This document shows positions 57,596 through 64,000 of a stretch of 64,000 nt of DNA, piece by piece; positions within the stretch are counted from its first letter, which is position 1; each line of letters begins with the position of its first letter. Source of the DNA: CAZUMH01 sp964621645 (lineage in GTDB: Bacteria; Zhuqueibacterota; QNDG01; JAGLOF01); NCBI GenBank assembly GCA_964621645.1, contig CAZUMH010000001.1, forward strand, positions 1-64,000, in the 5' to 3' direction. Below the pieces are notes generated by a model. It was not told the DNA's origin, ran no database searches, and saw only the letters and a program-made list of their open reading frames with translations. Both the position numbers and the translations under genes were made by a program.

Positions 57596-59146
57596 TCAGG
57601 GCAAAGCGGCCTTCCACCCCGCGTGCAGCTGTACTGCCAGTTCGTCCACCAGTATTTTCATTTCAGGATGGGAGGCCAGGTTCTCATTTTCCTGGTCGTC
57701 GGACTGGTGATCGTAAAGCTCCACCCCCACCAGCTTCCGGCTATCCCGCTCCAGCCATTCCACATAGCGATAGCGGTCCGTCCTGATGGCGTAGCCGATA
57801 TATTCCTTGCCGTCGGGGCCCACCCAGATCCCTTCCCGCAGGAACTCGCTGAAGGCTGCGGTCTTCCAGCTTCGGTTTGGATCTTTCAGAAGCGGCTTCA
57901 TACTCAGACCCTCCAGATCTCCGGGAACAGGCAGGCGGCAGAGCTGGCAGAGGGTGGGATAGATGTCCACGAACTCCACCAGGGCATCGGAGCGCTGTCC
58001 CGGCCGGCCCACACCAGGCGCCGCTAATATCAGAGGGGCGTTGGTGTCGATCTCATAGTTGGTCATCTTGCACCAGCTGTTATGCTCGCCCAGCTTCCAG
58101 CCGTGATCGCCCCACAGCACTACGATGGTATTATCAGCCAGTCCCACTTCATCCAGCGTGTCCAGCAGCCGGCCAACCTGGGCGTCGGTGTAGCTCACCG
58201 AGGCCAGGTAACCGTGACGCAGCAGCCGGGCCTCATCATCGTTCAGGTGATCCTCGAGCGGCGTGCCGTGCTTGGAGAAATCGGTATAACCCCGCAGTTC
58301 CCGCAGGTTGTTGATGGCCATGGTCGGTGCTTCCTTGGGCAGGAAATCGTTCTCCGCCAGCGGGATGCTGCCGCGGTCGTAGAGATCCCAATACTTCCTG
58401 GGCGCGTTGAAGGGCAGATGGGGCCGGTAGTACCCCACGGCCAGGAAAAAGGGCTGCTTCTGATTTTTGAGCTGTTTCAGCTTTTCCACGGCCCAGTCGG
58501 TTTGGGCTCCGTCATAATAGGTATTGTCCGGTACATCAGGAGCCTCGGTGGCCTGGGCCTTGAGATAGTAGTAGCCGAAGCGGTCCTTACGGCTCTCCCC
58601 CCGCCCGGCGGCGATGATCCGTTTCTTGCGCGCCTCCTGGATGGCCCGGCCCTCCGCGCCCAGATAGACGGCATCCGGGTCGAAGGGAAAACCCTTCAGA
58701 TAGGCTCGCTCGTCCCAGGATGGTTCATCTGGATAGATATTGTGAAAGATCTTGCCGATGCTGGCAGTATAATACCCATGCTGCCGGAAATACTGCGGCA
58801 GGGTGATCACATCGGGCGACACCTGACGCAGGTCGGTATGCAGATCGAGGACACCGATGGTGTCGGGCCGCTTGCCCGTGAGCAGGCTGGCCCGGGAAGG
58901 ATTGCACACGGCCGACTGGCAGTAGGCCCGGGTGAAAACCGCCCCCTGGCCCGCCAGACGATCGATGTTTGGACTGATGACGTAGTCCTTACCGTAGCAG
59001 CCCAGTTCGGTGCGCAGATCATCCACGGGGATAAAGAGCACGTTGGGCCGCCGTCCCGGTTTCAGAGTGGTGCAGCCCGTCAGAGCGGCAGCGGCCAGGG
59101 CCGCGGCGCTCTTCCCTATAAATGCGCGGCGATTAATGGTATTCAC
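57596..59146 (-). CDS. Exported sulfatase, iduronate-2-sulfatase type
   Basis: 516 residues from a GTG start (GAGGAAG upstream). 'NRRAFIGKSAAALAAAALTGC' combines a twin-arginine-type signal with a lipobox, so it may be a Tat lipoprotein (Cys25). 'RRPNVLFIPVDDLRTELGCYG' carries the metal Asp pair, and 'QSAVCNPSRASLLTGKRP' is the Cys-type sulfatase motif C-x-P-S-R (Cys81, to be converted to formylglycine). 'LWGDHGWKLGEHNSWCKMTN' gives the second metal site. It hydrolyses sulfate esters of carbohydrates outside the cytoplasm. An anaerobic maturase (anSME) would be needed and is not in the window. The chain is complete. Confidence 0.94.
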   Translation of the reverse strand: MNTINRRAFIGKSAAALAAAALTGCTTLKPGRRPNVLFIPVDDLRTELGCYGKDYVISPNIDRLAGQGAVFTRAYCQSAVCNPSRASLLTGKRPDTIGVLDLHTDLRQVSPDVITLPQYFRQHGYYTASIGKIFHNIYPDEPSWDERAYLKGFPFDPDAVYLGAEGRAIQEARKKRIIAAGRGESRKDRFGYYYLKAQATEAPDVPDNTYYDGAQTDWAVEKLKQLKNQKQPFFLAVGYYRPHLPFNAPRKYWDLYDRGSIPLAENDFLPKEAPTMAINNLRELRGYTDFSKHGTPLEDHLNDDEARLLRHGYLASVSYTDAQVGRLLDTLDEVGLADNTIVVLWGDHGWKLGEHNSWCKMTNYEIDTNAPLILAAPGVGRPGQRSDALVEFVDIYPTLCQLCRLPVPGDLEGLSMKPLLKDPNRSWKTAAFSEFLREGIWVGPDGKEYIGYAIRTDRYRYVEWLERDSRKLVGVELYDHQSDDQENENLASHPEMKILVDELAVQLHAGWKAALP

Positions 59147-59225
59147 AGTTCTTCCTCGCTCTCAAGATTATATGACATACATTCTATCGGAAAGCCGGAC
59201 TAAAAGTACAGGAACACCGTACCAT

Positions 59226-59735
59226 TCACCCCTTCTGATACGGTTTAAGCTTCCGGTACTCATTTTCCGAGAACGTCTGATAGAGATACGTTTCGCCCCA
59301 TTTTACTCCGCGGTATTCGAATGCTCGTTTTTTCAGCTTTCTCCCGCGCCAGGTGAATCCAGCCCAGATGATGTAATAGGTCACACCGAGGAACAGCAGT
59401 AGATAGATAATGCCTATCAGCAGCATCCAGATAGAAAATTTCATTTCGAACAAATGTGACGGGATTAAAAAGCGGATATTGTTCATCGGTGCCACCGCCA
59501 TGGTAAAAATCCAGAGAGCCGCCGCCGGCAGCGTCAAAGCGGCGATGATGCGCCCCTTCAGGTTACAGGTATGGCAGGTGGAAAATAAATGGGACACGAA
59601 ATCTCCGTATACCGTCGTCGTTTTCTCGACAGTGCCGGTGCGGTATTTAATTTCCCGGAGTTTCTTCGCGGTGTGAAAACTATGAATCTCGCCTCCCTTG
59701 GCAATGTTCTTTTTGCATAGCGCGCATTGGGACAT
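59226..59735 (-). CDS. Zinc-ribbon membrane protein of unknown function
   Basis: 169 residues from the ATG at 59735, directly after GGAGGGGG; the frame start 42 bases earlier is less likely. 'MSQCALCKKNI' and 'TCHTCNLKGR' give two Cys-x2-Cys pairs, a probable zinc ribbon on the cytoplasmic side. Two membrane helices follow ('IIAALTLPAAALWIFTMAV', 'IWMLLIGIIYLLLFLGVTYYII') and a basic C-terminus 'FSENEYRKLKPYQKG'. I do not recognise the family. It has an 80-base gap to the sulfatase start and may be its own unit. Confidence 0.72.
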   Translation of the reverse strand: MSQCALCKKNIAKGGEIHSFHTAKKLREIKYRTGTVEKTTTVYGDFVSHLFSTCHTCNLKGRIIAALTLPAAALWIFTMAVAPMNNIRFLIPSHLFEMKFSIWMLLIGIIYLLLFLGVTYYIIWAGFTWRGRKLKKRAFEYRGVKWGETYLYQTFSENEYRKLKPYQKG

Positions 59736-59911
59736 ATACCCCCTCCTCTCCTTCTCCCAGTTTGACTTTACGTGCATCCCCGGACGAAAATTAATGTATG
59801 GCGTCTAAATCGGAAATAAAACTTACATTCTTGATCGACAACGCCCAAATTATTCTCTTCTCCTGTGGGGATTGCCCGGTTATGTGATGACACTTCCCGT
59901 CAGGATACAAG

Positions 59912-60553
59912 CTAATCCTTCTGCCAACAATTTATATATAATTTGAAATATATATCAATCATCTGCTCCGGATATCGAGCCGCCAGAAACTCATACTCTT
60001 TTAATACAGTAAATCCTTCTTTACCTAACCGATCCCTGATTTTCGCATCGCCGTGACGGTACATCAAGACGTCATATTCCTGTTCTGTTCCTTCTCCAAT
60101 ATGAATACTGTATCGATCGTCCTGTTTTTCCTTTTTCTCTTCGATGGAAAAAGCGAATATTCCGTTTGCTTTTATTATCCTGGCAGCTTCACGGAAAACT
60201 GCGGACAGATCGCTGAAAAAATTGAGTACCGCAAGGGATATGATGTTATCAAAGGATGTGCCGGGAAAAGGATAAGGTGCCTTCAATAGGTCATGCCGGA
60301 TAAGCGTTCCCGAAAATTTCTTTTTACGGCATTCTTCAAGCATATCAGGGGAACTGTCAAACCCGGAAATTTTCAACCCCGCCTTATGGAATAACAAGGA
60401 ACTTAATCCGGTACCAATCCCGATATCCAGGAGTGATTCCCCGGATTGGATATATTCATACATCAGACCGAAGAGGATCTCATGTCCGTGCCAGGCCATC
60501 TCTTCCGCCTGGCGCTCATAGGTTTCAGGATTATCTCCGCGATAATTGCTCAT
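59912..60553 (-). CDS. Class I SAM-dependent methyltransferase
   Basis: 213 residues. Motif I is 'SLLDIGIGTGLSSLLFHKAG', then acidic 'ISGFDSSPDMLEEC' (Asp for the ribose), 'IRHDLLKAPYPFPGTSFDNIISLAVLNFF' (motifs II and III) and 'AARIIKANGIFAFSIEE' (motif IV), the normal Rossmann order. The substrate is unknown. I use the ATG at 60553 because it overlaps the stop of the preceding membrane-protein gene (ATGA), although the frame runs to 60592. The two genes are thus translationally coupled. It resembles methyltransferase type 11/12 enzymes acting on small molecules. Confidence 0.9.
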   Translation of the reverse strand: MSNYRGDNPETYERQAEEMAWHGHEILFGLMYEYIQSGESLLDIGIGTGLSSLLFHKAGLKISGFDSSPDMLEECRKKKFSGTLIRHDLLKAPYPFPGTSFDNIISLAVLNFFSDLSAVFREAARIIKANGIFAFSIEEKKEKQDDRYSIHIGEGTEQEYDVLMYRHGDAKIRDRLGKEGFTVLKEYEFLAARYPEQMIDIYFKLYINCWQKD

Positions 60554-60960
60554 GCGGCCGATCCCTCTCTGCGTCTTGGTGTATAGTGCCATGAGTCAAG
60601 GATGAACAAGGGGATGAGGATAGAGATATAGGCGGGGAAATCCCAGGGATCAAAGGTGGATTCGTAAAGATGCATATATTGGGCTCCTTCGACGCAGAAG
60701 CAGAAAATCAGAAAAAGGACCACTGTTCTCCCCGGTGTAAAGAATCTTGTCCAGGGATTATCCTTCCAGGCCGTGAATAGCCCCCGGAAGAGGATGTAGC
60801 TCCACGCCGGACCAACCATGTCAAGTACATATCCTTTCCAGAAAAGCCCGAAATCGAACCAGATTGTCGCCAGTCCGGTACTGCAGAGGACAAAGAGAGC
60901 GGCGGCCCAATAGGGTGCGAATCGATCGTGTCTGTTTTTATTTCCTTCTTGGTCTGCCAA
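60550..60960 (-). CDS. DUF2809-like small membrane protein
   Basis: 136 residues from a TTG with AGGAG 9 bases upstream. Four helices ('WAAALFVLCSTGLATIWF', 'YVLDMVGPAWSYILFRGLF', 'GRTVVLFLIFCFCVEGAQYM', 'FPAYISILIPLFILDSW') fill most of the length. 'GLATIW', 'DMVGPAWSYILFR' and 'FCVEGAQYMHL' are the pattern of the DUF2809 family. The function is unknown. It is coupled to the methyltransferase by the ATGA overlap, which is unusual for this family and suggests they work together. Confidence 0.78.
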   Translation of the reverse strand: MADQEGNKNRHDRFAPYWAAALFVLCSTGLATIWFDFGLFWKGYVLDMVGPAWSYILFRGLFTAWKDNPWTRFFTPGRTVVLFLIFCFCVEGAQYMHLYESTFDPWDFPAYISILIPLFILDSWHYTPRRREGSAA

Positions 60961-61025
60961 TCCAATAATCTCCTGTAATTGTGCAGAGGAAGGGCCGTAC
61001 GGTAATAATCCCCTTTATTAATAAG

Positions 61026-62213
61026 TTATTCGATCCCGAGCGTCGCTCCCATAAGAACCACCGTGTAAGGATTCCAGGTTGACATGGTAAAATAGATAGT
61101 TGTTTCTACACTGTTGCCGGCGGCATGGTCCGGAAATTGATAAGGACCGTAGACTCCGCCCCATTCATTCTCCCGTCCCTGATCATGGAGACTGTCACTG
61201 ACACTGTTAGTCCAGCTGATGTGGATGAATTCGCCATACCCGTCATCGGTCCAGGGATCATAGAGTACCTGGGCGGCGGTCCAGGGACCCCACGGCTCCT
61301 CGGCCGAACGAATGATCACCTGGGCGCCGGCATTATAAAGCATGAGCCAGCGGCCGATAAAGCTGTTGTAGCTCACCGAAAGCTCACCCACCACCGGATG
61401 AGAAAAGAGCGCTACCGCGTCCGATTCACTGCTGCTCCAGAGCGGGTTGTAGGATGCGTCAAATCCTTTGAAGTAGGATATATTGGTTTTGGCGGCAATG
61501 GAAGCAGCTGGCTGGTATGCCAGATACACATCACTGGCCCGATAGGAGCCGGAACCGAAGATCACCAGGCCGTCTCCCTCGGAATCGGGAAAGCCCGGCC
61601 ATAGAGAAACATCCGTCTCGACGATGGATACGTTGATGAAATGGCTGGAGGAAAAATCATAGAGCCGGGTGAAGGTGCGGCCGTCATCATCGGAGACGGC
61701 AACGACGGACCGCCCCATAGTAACGGTTTGAGTGTGGCCGGTGGTGGCATAGAGGTACATATGTCCGTCCACGCTGACGCCCTCCATAGGGACTTCGAAA
61801 TCGGCGAGACTGACACCAGGAATCTCCACCGGACGGTAGGTGGTCAGGTTCTGTTTAATAAAGGTTAAATCGAGACCGTCGGAAAGGTCGGTGTCCAGCG
61901 TGTAGGCGATGGGATCATCCGCTTTAGGCGGAATATCACCGAAGAGCAGATACCAGCGGTCGCCGTGATGAAAACACACGCCCAGATCGGTGAAGTAAAG
62001 CTGGTACCGCTGCCCGGTCAGATTGCGGGTCGGCGCCTGGTACTGCCGGTCGTAATCACCGATCAGCTGTTCTATTTTCTGCGGACGGCTGAGGATTGTC
62101 AGCAGATTCGGCGCGGTCGGCGCCGACGTGGGAGTGTGTGTAGGGCAGCCGGAAGTCAGAAGAATTACCGTTACCGCCGATAAGAAGAAAATTTTATGAC
62201 GAAACCGCCCCAT
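61026..62213 (-). CDS. DUF4185-like lipoprotein
   Basis: 395 residues; AAGGAAAC lies before the ATG. The lipobox is 'VILLTSGCPTH'. 'RYQLYFTDLGVCFHHGDRWYLLFGDIPP' region (about 65-100), 'VPMEGVSVDGHMYLYATTGH', 'GRSVVAVSDDDGRTFTRLYDF' and 'GRWLMLYNAGAQVIIRSAEEPWGPW' form the five-bladed propeller repeats of DUF4185, a fold related to glycoside hydrolases of family 43/117 types. The end, 'VETTIYFTMSTWNPYTVVLM', is also typical. It is probably an anchored carbohydrate-binding or -processing protein. No catalytic triad can be asserted. Confidence 0.85.
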   Translation of the reverse strand: MGRFRHKIFFLSAVTVILLTSGCPTHTPTSAPTAPNLLTILSRPQKIEQLIGDYDRQYQAPTRNLTGQRYQLYFTDLGVCFHHGDRWYLLFGDIPPKADDPIAYTLDTDLSDGLDLTFIKQNLTTYRPVEIPGVSLADFEVPMEGVSVDGHMYLYATTGHTQTVTMGRSVVAVSDDDGRTFTRLYDFSSSHFINVSIVETDVSLWPGFPDSEGDGLVIFGSGSYRASDVYLAYQPAASIAAKTNISYFKGFDASYNPLWSSSESDAVALFSHPVVGELSVSYNSFIGRWLMLYNAGAQVIIRSAEEPWGPWTAAQVLYDPWTDDGYGEFIHISWTNSVSDSLHDQGRENEWGGVYGPYQFPDHAAGNSVETTIYFTMSTWNPYTVVLMGATLGIE

Positions 62214-62353
62214 AACAGTTTCCTTGTAATGATTTTCATTCCGCAGAGGATTTTATCCCAACTGGATCAACAAAATAACCGGATTATTTCCTGCTGCTTT
62301 TATCTATTCGATGATCCGCCGGTACAATTCCTCTCGGCCTCGATTGCTCCCAT

Positions 62354-63502
62354 TTACCTAAGCAATATCAGCTTTCTTATCTTTGTATATTCTCCCGCCT
62401 TCATTTTGTAAAAATATACGCCGCTGGCCAATCCGTTGGGCTGCCAGACTGTTTCATGCAGACCTGCCGGCATGGTGCCATCAACCAGGGTTTCTATTTC
62501 CTGTCCGACAATATTATATACTTTGATCACGACGCGGCTCGCCTCGGCCAGCGTGAATTTTATGTTTGTTGACGGATTAAAGGGATTGGGATAGTTTTGG
62601 TACAGATTAAAACCCCCGGGGATGACCTTGTCATCCTTCCCGATCAGTGTTGTACCGCTCCTTGTATGCAGGGTGAAAAAATCCCAGATGCTATCAGTTG
62701 CGGTGATTCCCCAGTTTGAAGGTCGCGGCCACTCATGCTCTCCGGTCGGATTTGTATAGAGGATGATGTCCGTCAATCCGGTTGATGATGGCCATTGCCT
62801 TCCAATAATGCCATTTTCATTATATATAGTATCCGGATCCGAGCTGCAGTCATTGATGCGGCGCCATGCAGCCATGGTTGAATCCACCGGAGGGATGGCA
62901 TTCGTGCTGTCACCCGCTCCATAATAGGGGAAGATATCATCACTCAAGCCGTGAAAATGAATGATCGGCACCGGGAACTCGGGATTGCAGTATTCATACA
63001 GCATCTGTCCCGAACTCACTCCCATCGCCGCGATTTTATCTGATAGTTCCGCGGCAACACGGTAGGCCATGGCAGCTCCGTTGGAAAAGCCCATAACATA
63101 AATTCTGGTAGTATCGACATTATTGTTCATTATCATTGTGTCGATGAGTGCCGAGATAAATCCGATATCATCAGTTCCTTGAGTGATATCTTCATAGATG
63201 CCGCCGGCGTTCCACCAGGTCAGCAGGTTGTAACGGAGACCGTTGGGACAGGCGACGTAAAACTTTTCTTTTATGGCTTTCTGCACAATGGCCGTGGTTG
63301 CCATAAATGTCAATCCATCCGAACCTGAACCGTGCAATCCGATAATCAGGGGATACCCATCGAGATTGGGAGGCAAGGAAGATTCATACATCGCGTAAGT
63401 ACGTGTAGTGTCTCCGTATACGAAATCCTGATACTGCCCGTACAGCAGTTGAGAGATAAGACAGATCCCGATGACAATGAATAGTACCGTTCTCTTCGAC
63501 AT
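62354..63502 (-). CDS. Secreted feruloyl-esterase/PHB-depolymerase-like esterase with sorting domain
   Basis: 382 residues; AAAGGAGG precedes the ATG. Signal peptide ('VLFIVIGICLISQLLYGQ'). The alpha/beta-hydrolase core (about 35-275) has 'YPLIIGLHGSGSDGLTFMA' (oxyanion loop), 'RIYVMGFSNGAAMAYRVAAE' (nucleophile Ser in G-F-S-N-G), 'PVPIIHFHGLSDDIFPYYG' (acid Asp) and 'GEHEWPRP' (His). This is the LpqC/PhaZ type (CE1-like) esterase group. The C-terminus 'NLYQNYPNPFNPSTNIKFTL' to 'GVYFYKMKAGEYTKIRKLIL' is a complete sorting domain. It is probably an exported esterase acting on plant or bacterial polymers. Confidence 0.93.
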   Translation of the reverse strand: MSKRTVLFIVIGICLISQLLYGQYQDFVYGDTTRTYAMYESSLPPNLDGYPLIIGLHGSGSDGLTFMATTAIVQKAIKEKFYVACPNGLRYNLLTWWNAGGIYEDITQGTDDIGFISALIDTMIMNNNVDTTRIYVMGFSNGAAMAYRVAAELSDKIAAMGVSSGQMLYEYCNPEFPVPIIHFHGLSDDIFPYYGAGDSTNAIPPVDSTMAAWRRINDCSSDPDTIYNENGIIGRQWPSSTGLTDIILYTNPTGEHEWPRPSNWGITATDSIWDFFTLHTRSGTTLIGKDDKVIPGGFNLYQNYPNPFNPSTNIKFTLAEASRVVIKVYNIVGQEIETLVDGTMPAGLHETVWQPNGLASGVYFYKMKAGEYTKIRKLILLR

Positions 63503-63917
63503 GATCCCTCCTTTTCTGGCTGGGTTACGTTTAAAGGCCCGCCGGCCCTGACATCTCCGAATCCTAATTGAAGAAAAATCTCAGCGCTCTCTAAGGATTG
63601 TTTCTAACTGGTACGCTTTGTGGACGGCGTTAATTCACAGTTACAAGAATCGTGTACTTTGTTTATTTTAAATGTGATTGTGATACGTTAGTTTAAAGTA
63701 AACGTGTATTTTGTCAAAATACTACAATGGAAAGAATTTTACAAGATAAATTTAACAAAGGCTGCCATACCAAACAGATGGTTGAGGATATTGGTTATTA
63801 TCAATCCGGAGATAAAGCCTGCTTGTGGCGATTGTAGACTTTATCTCCTTTCGGTCTCATTCACAGAGAGAAAAATCAGATCGACGATGACTTGTCTTGA
63901 TTGTATGGTAATGGTAA
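63503..63917. other. Intergenic with one hairpin
   Basis: No credible gene; a 75-codon frame at 63704-63931 lacks a ribosome site. GGAGATAAAG (63808-63817) and CTTTATCTCC (63839-63848) form a 10-base stem with a 21-base loop. It has no T tract on either strand and may be a processing or terminator-like structure of the minus-strand gene that ends at 63918. Confidence 0.35.
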
Positions 63918-64000
63918 CTATTTCGAATTAAACTCCTTCTCACTGACATTGCGAACGAGAATGGTGCGCTCAACAACACCGTTTATTTTATTCGGCGGCA
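63918..64000 (-). CDS. C-terminal end of a further gene (partial)
   Basis: In one minus-strand frame the last 26 codons read 'PPNKINGVVERTILVRNVSE' then 'KEFNSK' and a TAG at 63918-63920. The other two frames are closed by stops near the edge. The fragment looks protein-like but is too short to name. The gene continues past the right edge. Confidence 0.4.
   Translation of the reverse strand, partial: PPNKINGVVERTILVRNVSEKEFNSK

Noticed and set aside
58082..59203. Long plus-strand frame (373 codons) opposite the sulfatase
   Set aside because: The sulfatase frame shows all family motifs; the opposite frame is a shadow caused by its GC-rich codon use.
63704..63931. 75-codon frame near the right edge
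   Set aside because: No ribosome site; overlaps a hairpin and the tail of a better minus-strand frame.

Overview
The window looks like one chromosomal stretch from a Gram-negative, probably anaerobic or environmental member of the FCB superphylum (the Calditrichota / Marinimicrobia / KSB1 / Ignavibacteria kind of lineage). I base this on three exported proteins ending in the 'YPNPFN'-type C-terminal sorting domain (27115-35016, 49801-51696, 62354-63502), a TonB-dependent receptor with a carboxypeptidase-like N-domain, a DUF5916/CBM9 outer-membrane protein, BlaI/BlaR1-type regulation and several FG-GAP, PD40 and TPR proteins. The phylum cannot be fixed without a search. There is one intact tRNA (Phe, GAA at 5233-5305), no rRNA, no CRISPR array, no transposase and no prophage.

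Layout. 1-489: a long non-coding repeat with three internal tandem units. 550-5073: housekeeping genes (UPF0104-like membrane protein, Dabb protein, then on the minus strand dGTPase, diacylglycerol-kinase-like enzyme, zinc-ribbon membrane protein, stand-alone GlmU N-domain). 5185-5439: tRNA-Phe with a good sigma-70 promoter, terminator and first copy of a tRNA-3'-end repeat. 5978-8791: a secreted unknown and an S15/CocE hydrolase. 9260-15159: a minus-strand cluster of TonB receptor, TPR protein, polyferredoxin and a LytS/LytTR two-component pair. 15381-17426: an AbiEi/AbiEii toxin-antitoxin pair between two tRNA-Phe-derived repeats. 17546-36785: a large signalling and secretion region: NtrC-type regulator and a histidine kinase with an FG-GAP propeller-like sensor (minus), FecR-TPR, TPR-CHAT protease, small secreted protein and a 2633-residue secreted matrixin/beta-helix protein (plus), and a Ser/Thr kinase with TPRs (minus). 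37021-46575: HEAT/CxxC protein, PadR plus permease-prefix membrane protein, ACR3 arsenite pump, GT39-TPR, lipoproteins, thioesterase, ArsC. 46846-47214: second copy of the long repeat. 47475-49560: ECF sigma, anti-sigma and a secretin-domain protein. 49801-51696: secreted NlpC/P60 protein. 52075-57128: DUF5916 protein, then BlaR1, BlaI and PD40 with a tandem dyad operator. 57596-64000: sulfatase, small membrane proteins, methyltransferase, DUF4185 lipoprotein, secreted esterase and the tail of one further gene.

How it fits together. The most suggestive regions are (i) 17546-36785, where sensor kinase, sigma-54-type activator, FecR, exported CHAT protease, giant secreted metalloprotease and Ser/Thr kinase sit next to each other; (ii) a dispersed repeat family built from the 3' half of tRNA-Phe plus a terminator and a GC-rich module, seen in at least six states between 5.3 and 41 kb and bracketing the AbiE pair; (iii) the long repeat at 1-489 and 46846-47214 with unit amplification and a direct-repeat-bounded deletion. 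Arsenic resistance is split between an ACR3 pump and an ArsC reductase 4.4 kb apart on opposite strands.

All functions are read from sequence by eye. Family assignments rest on visible motifs; no database search was run.
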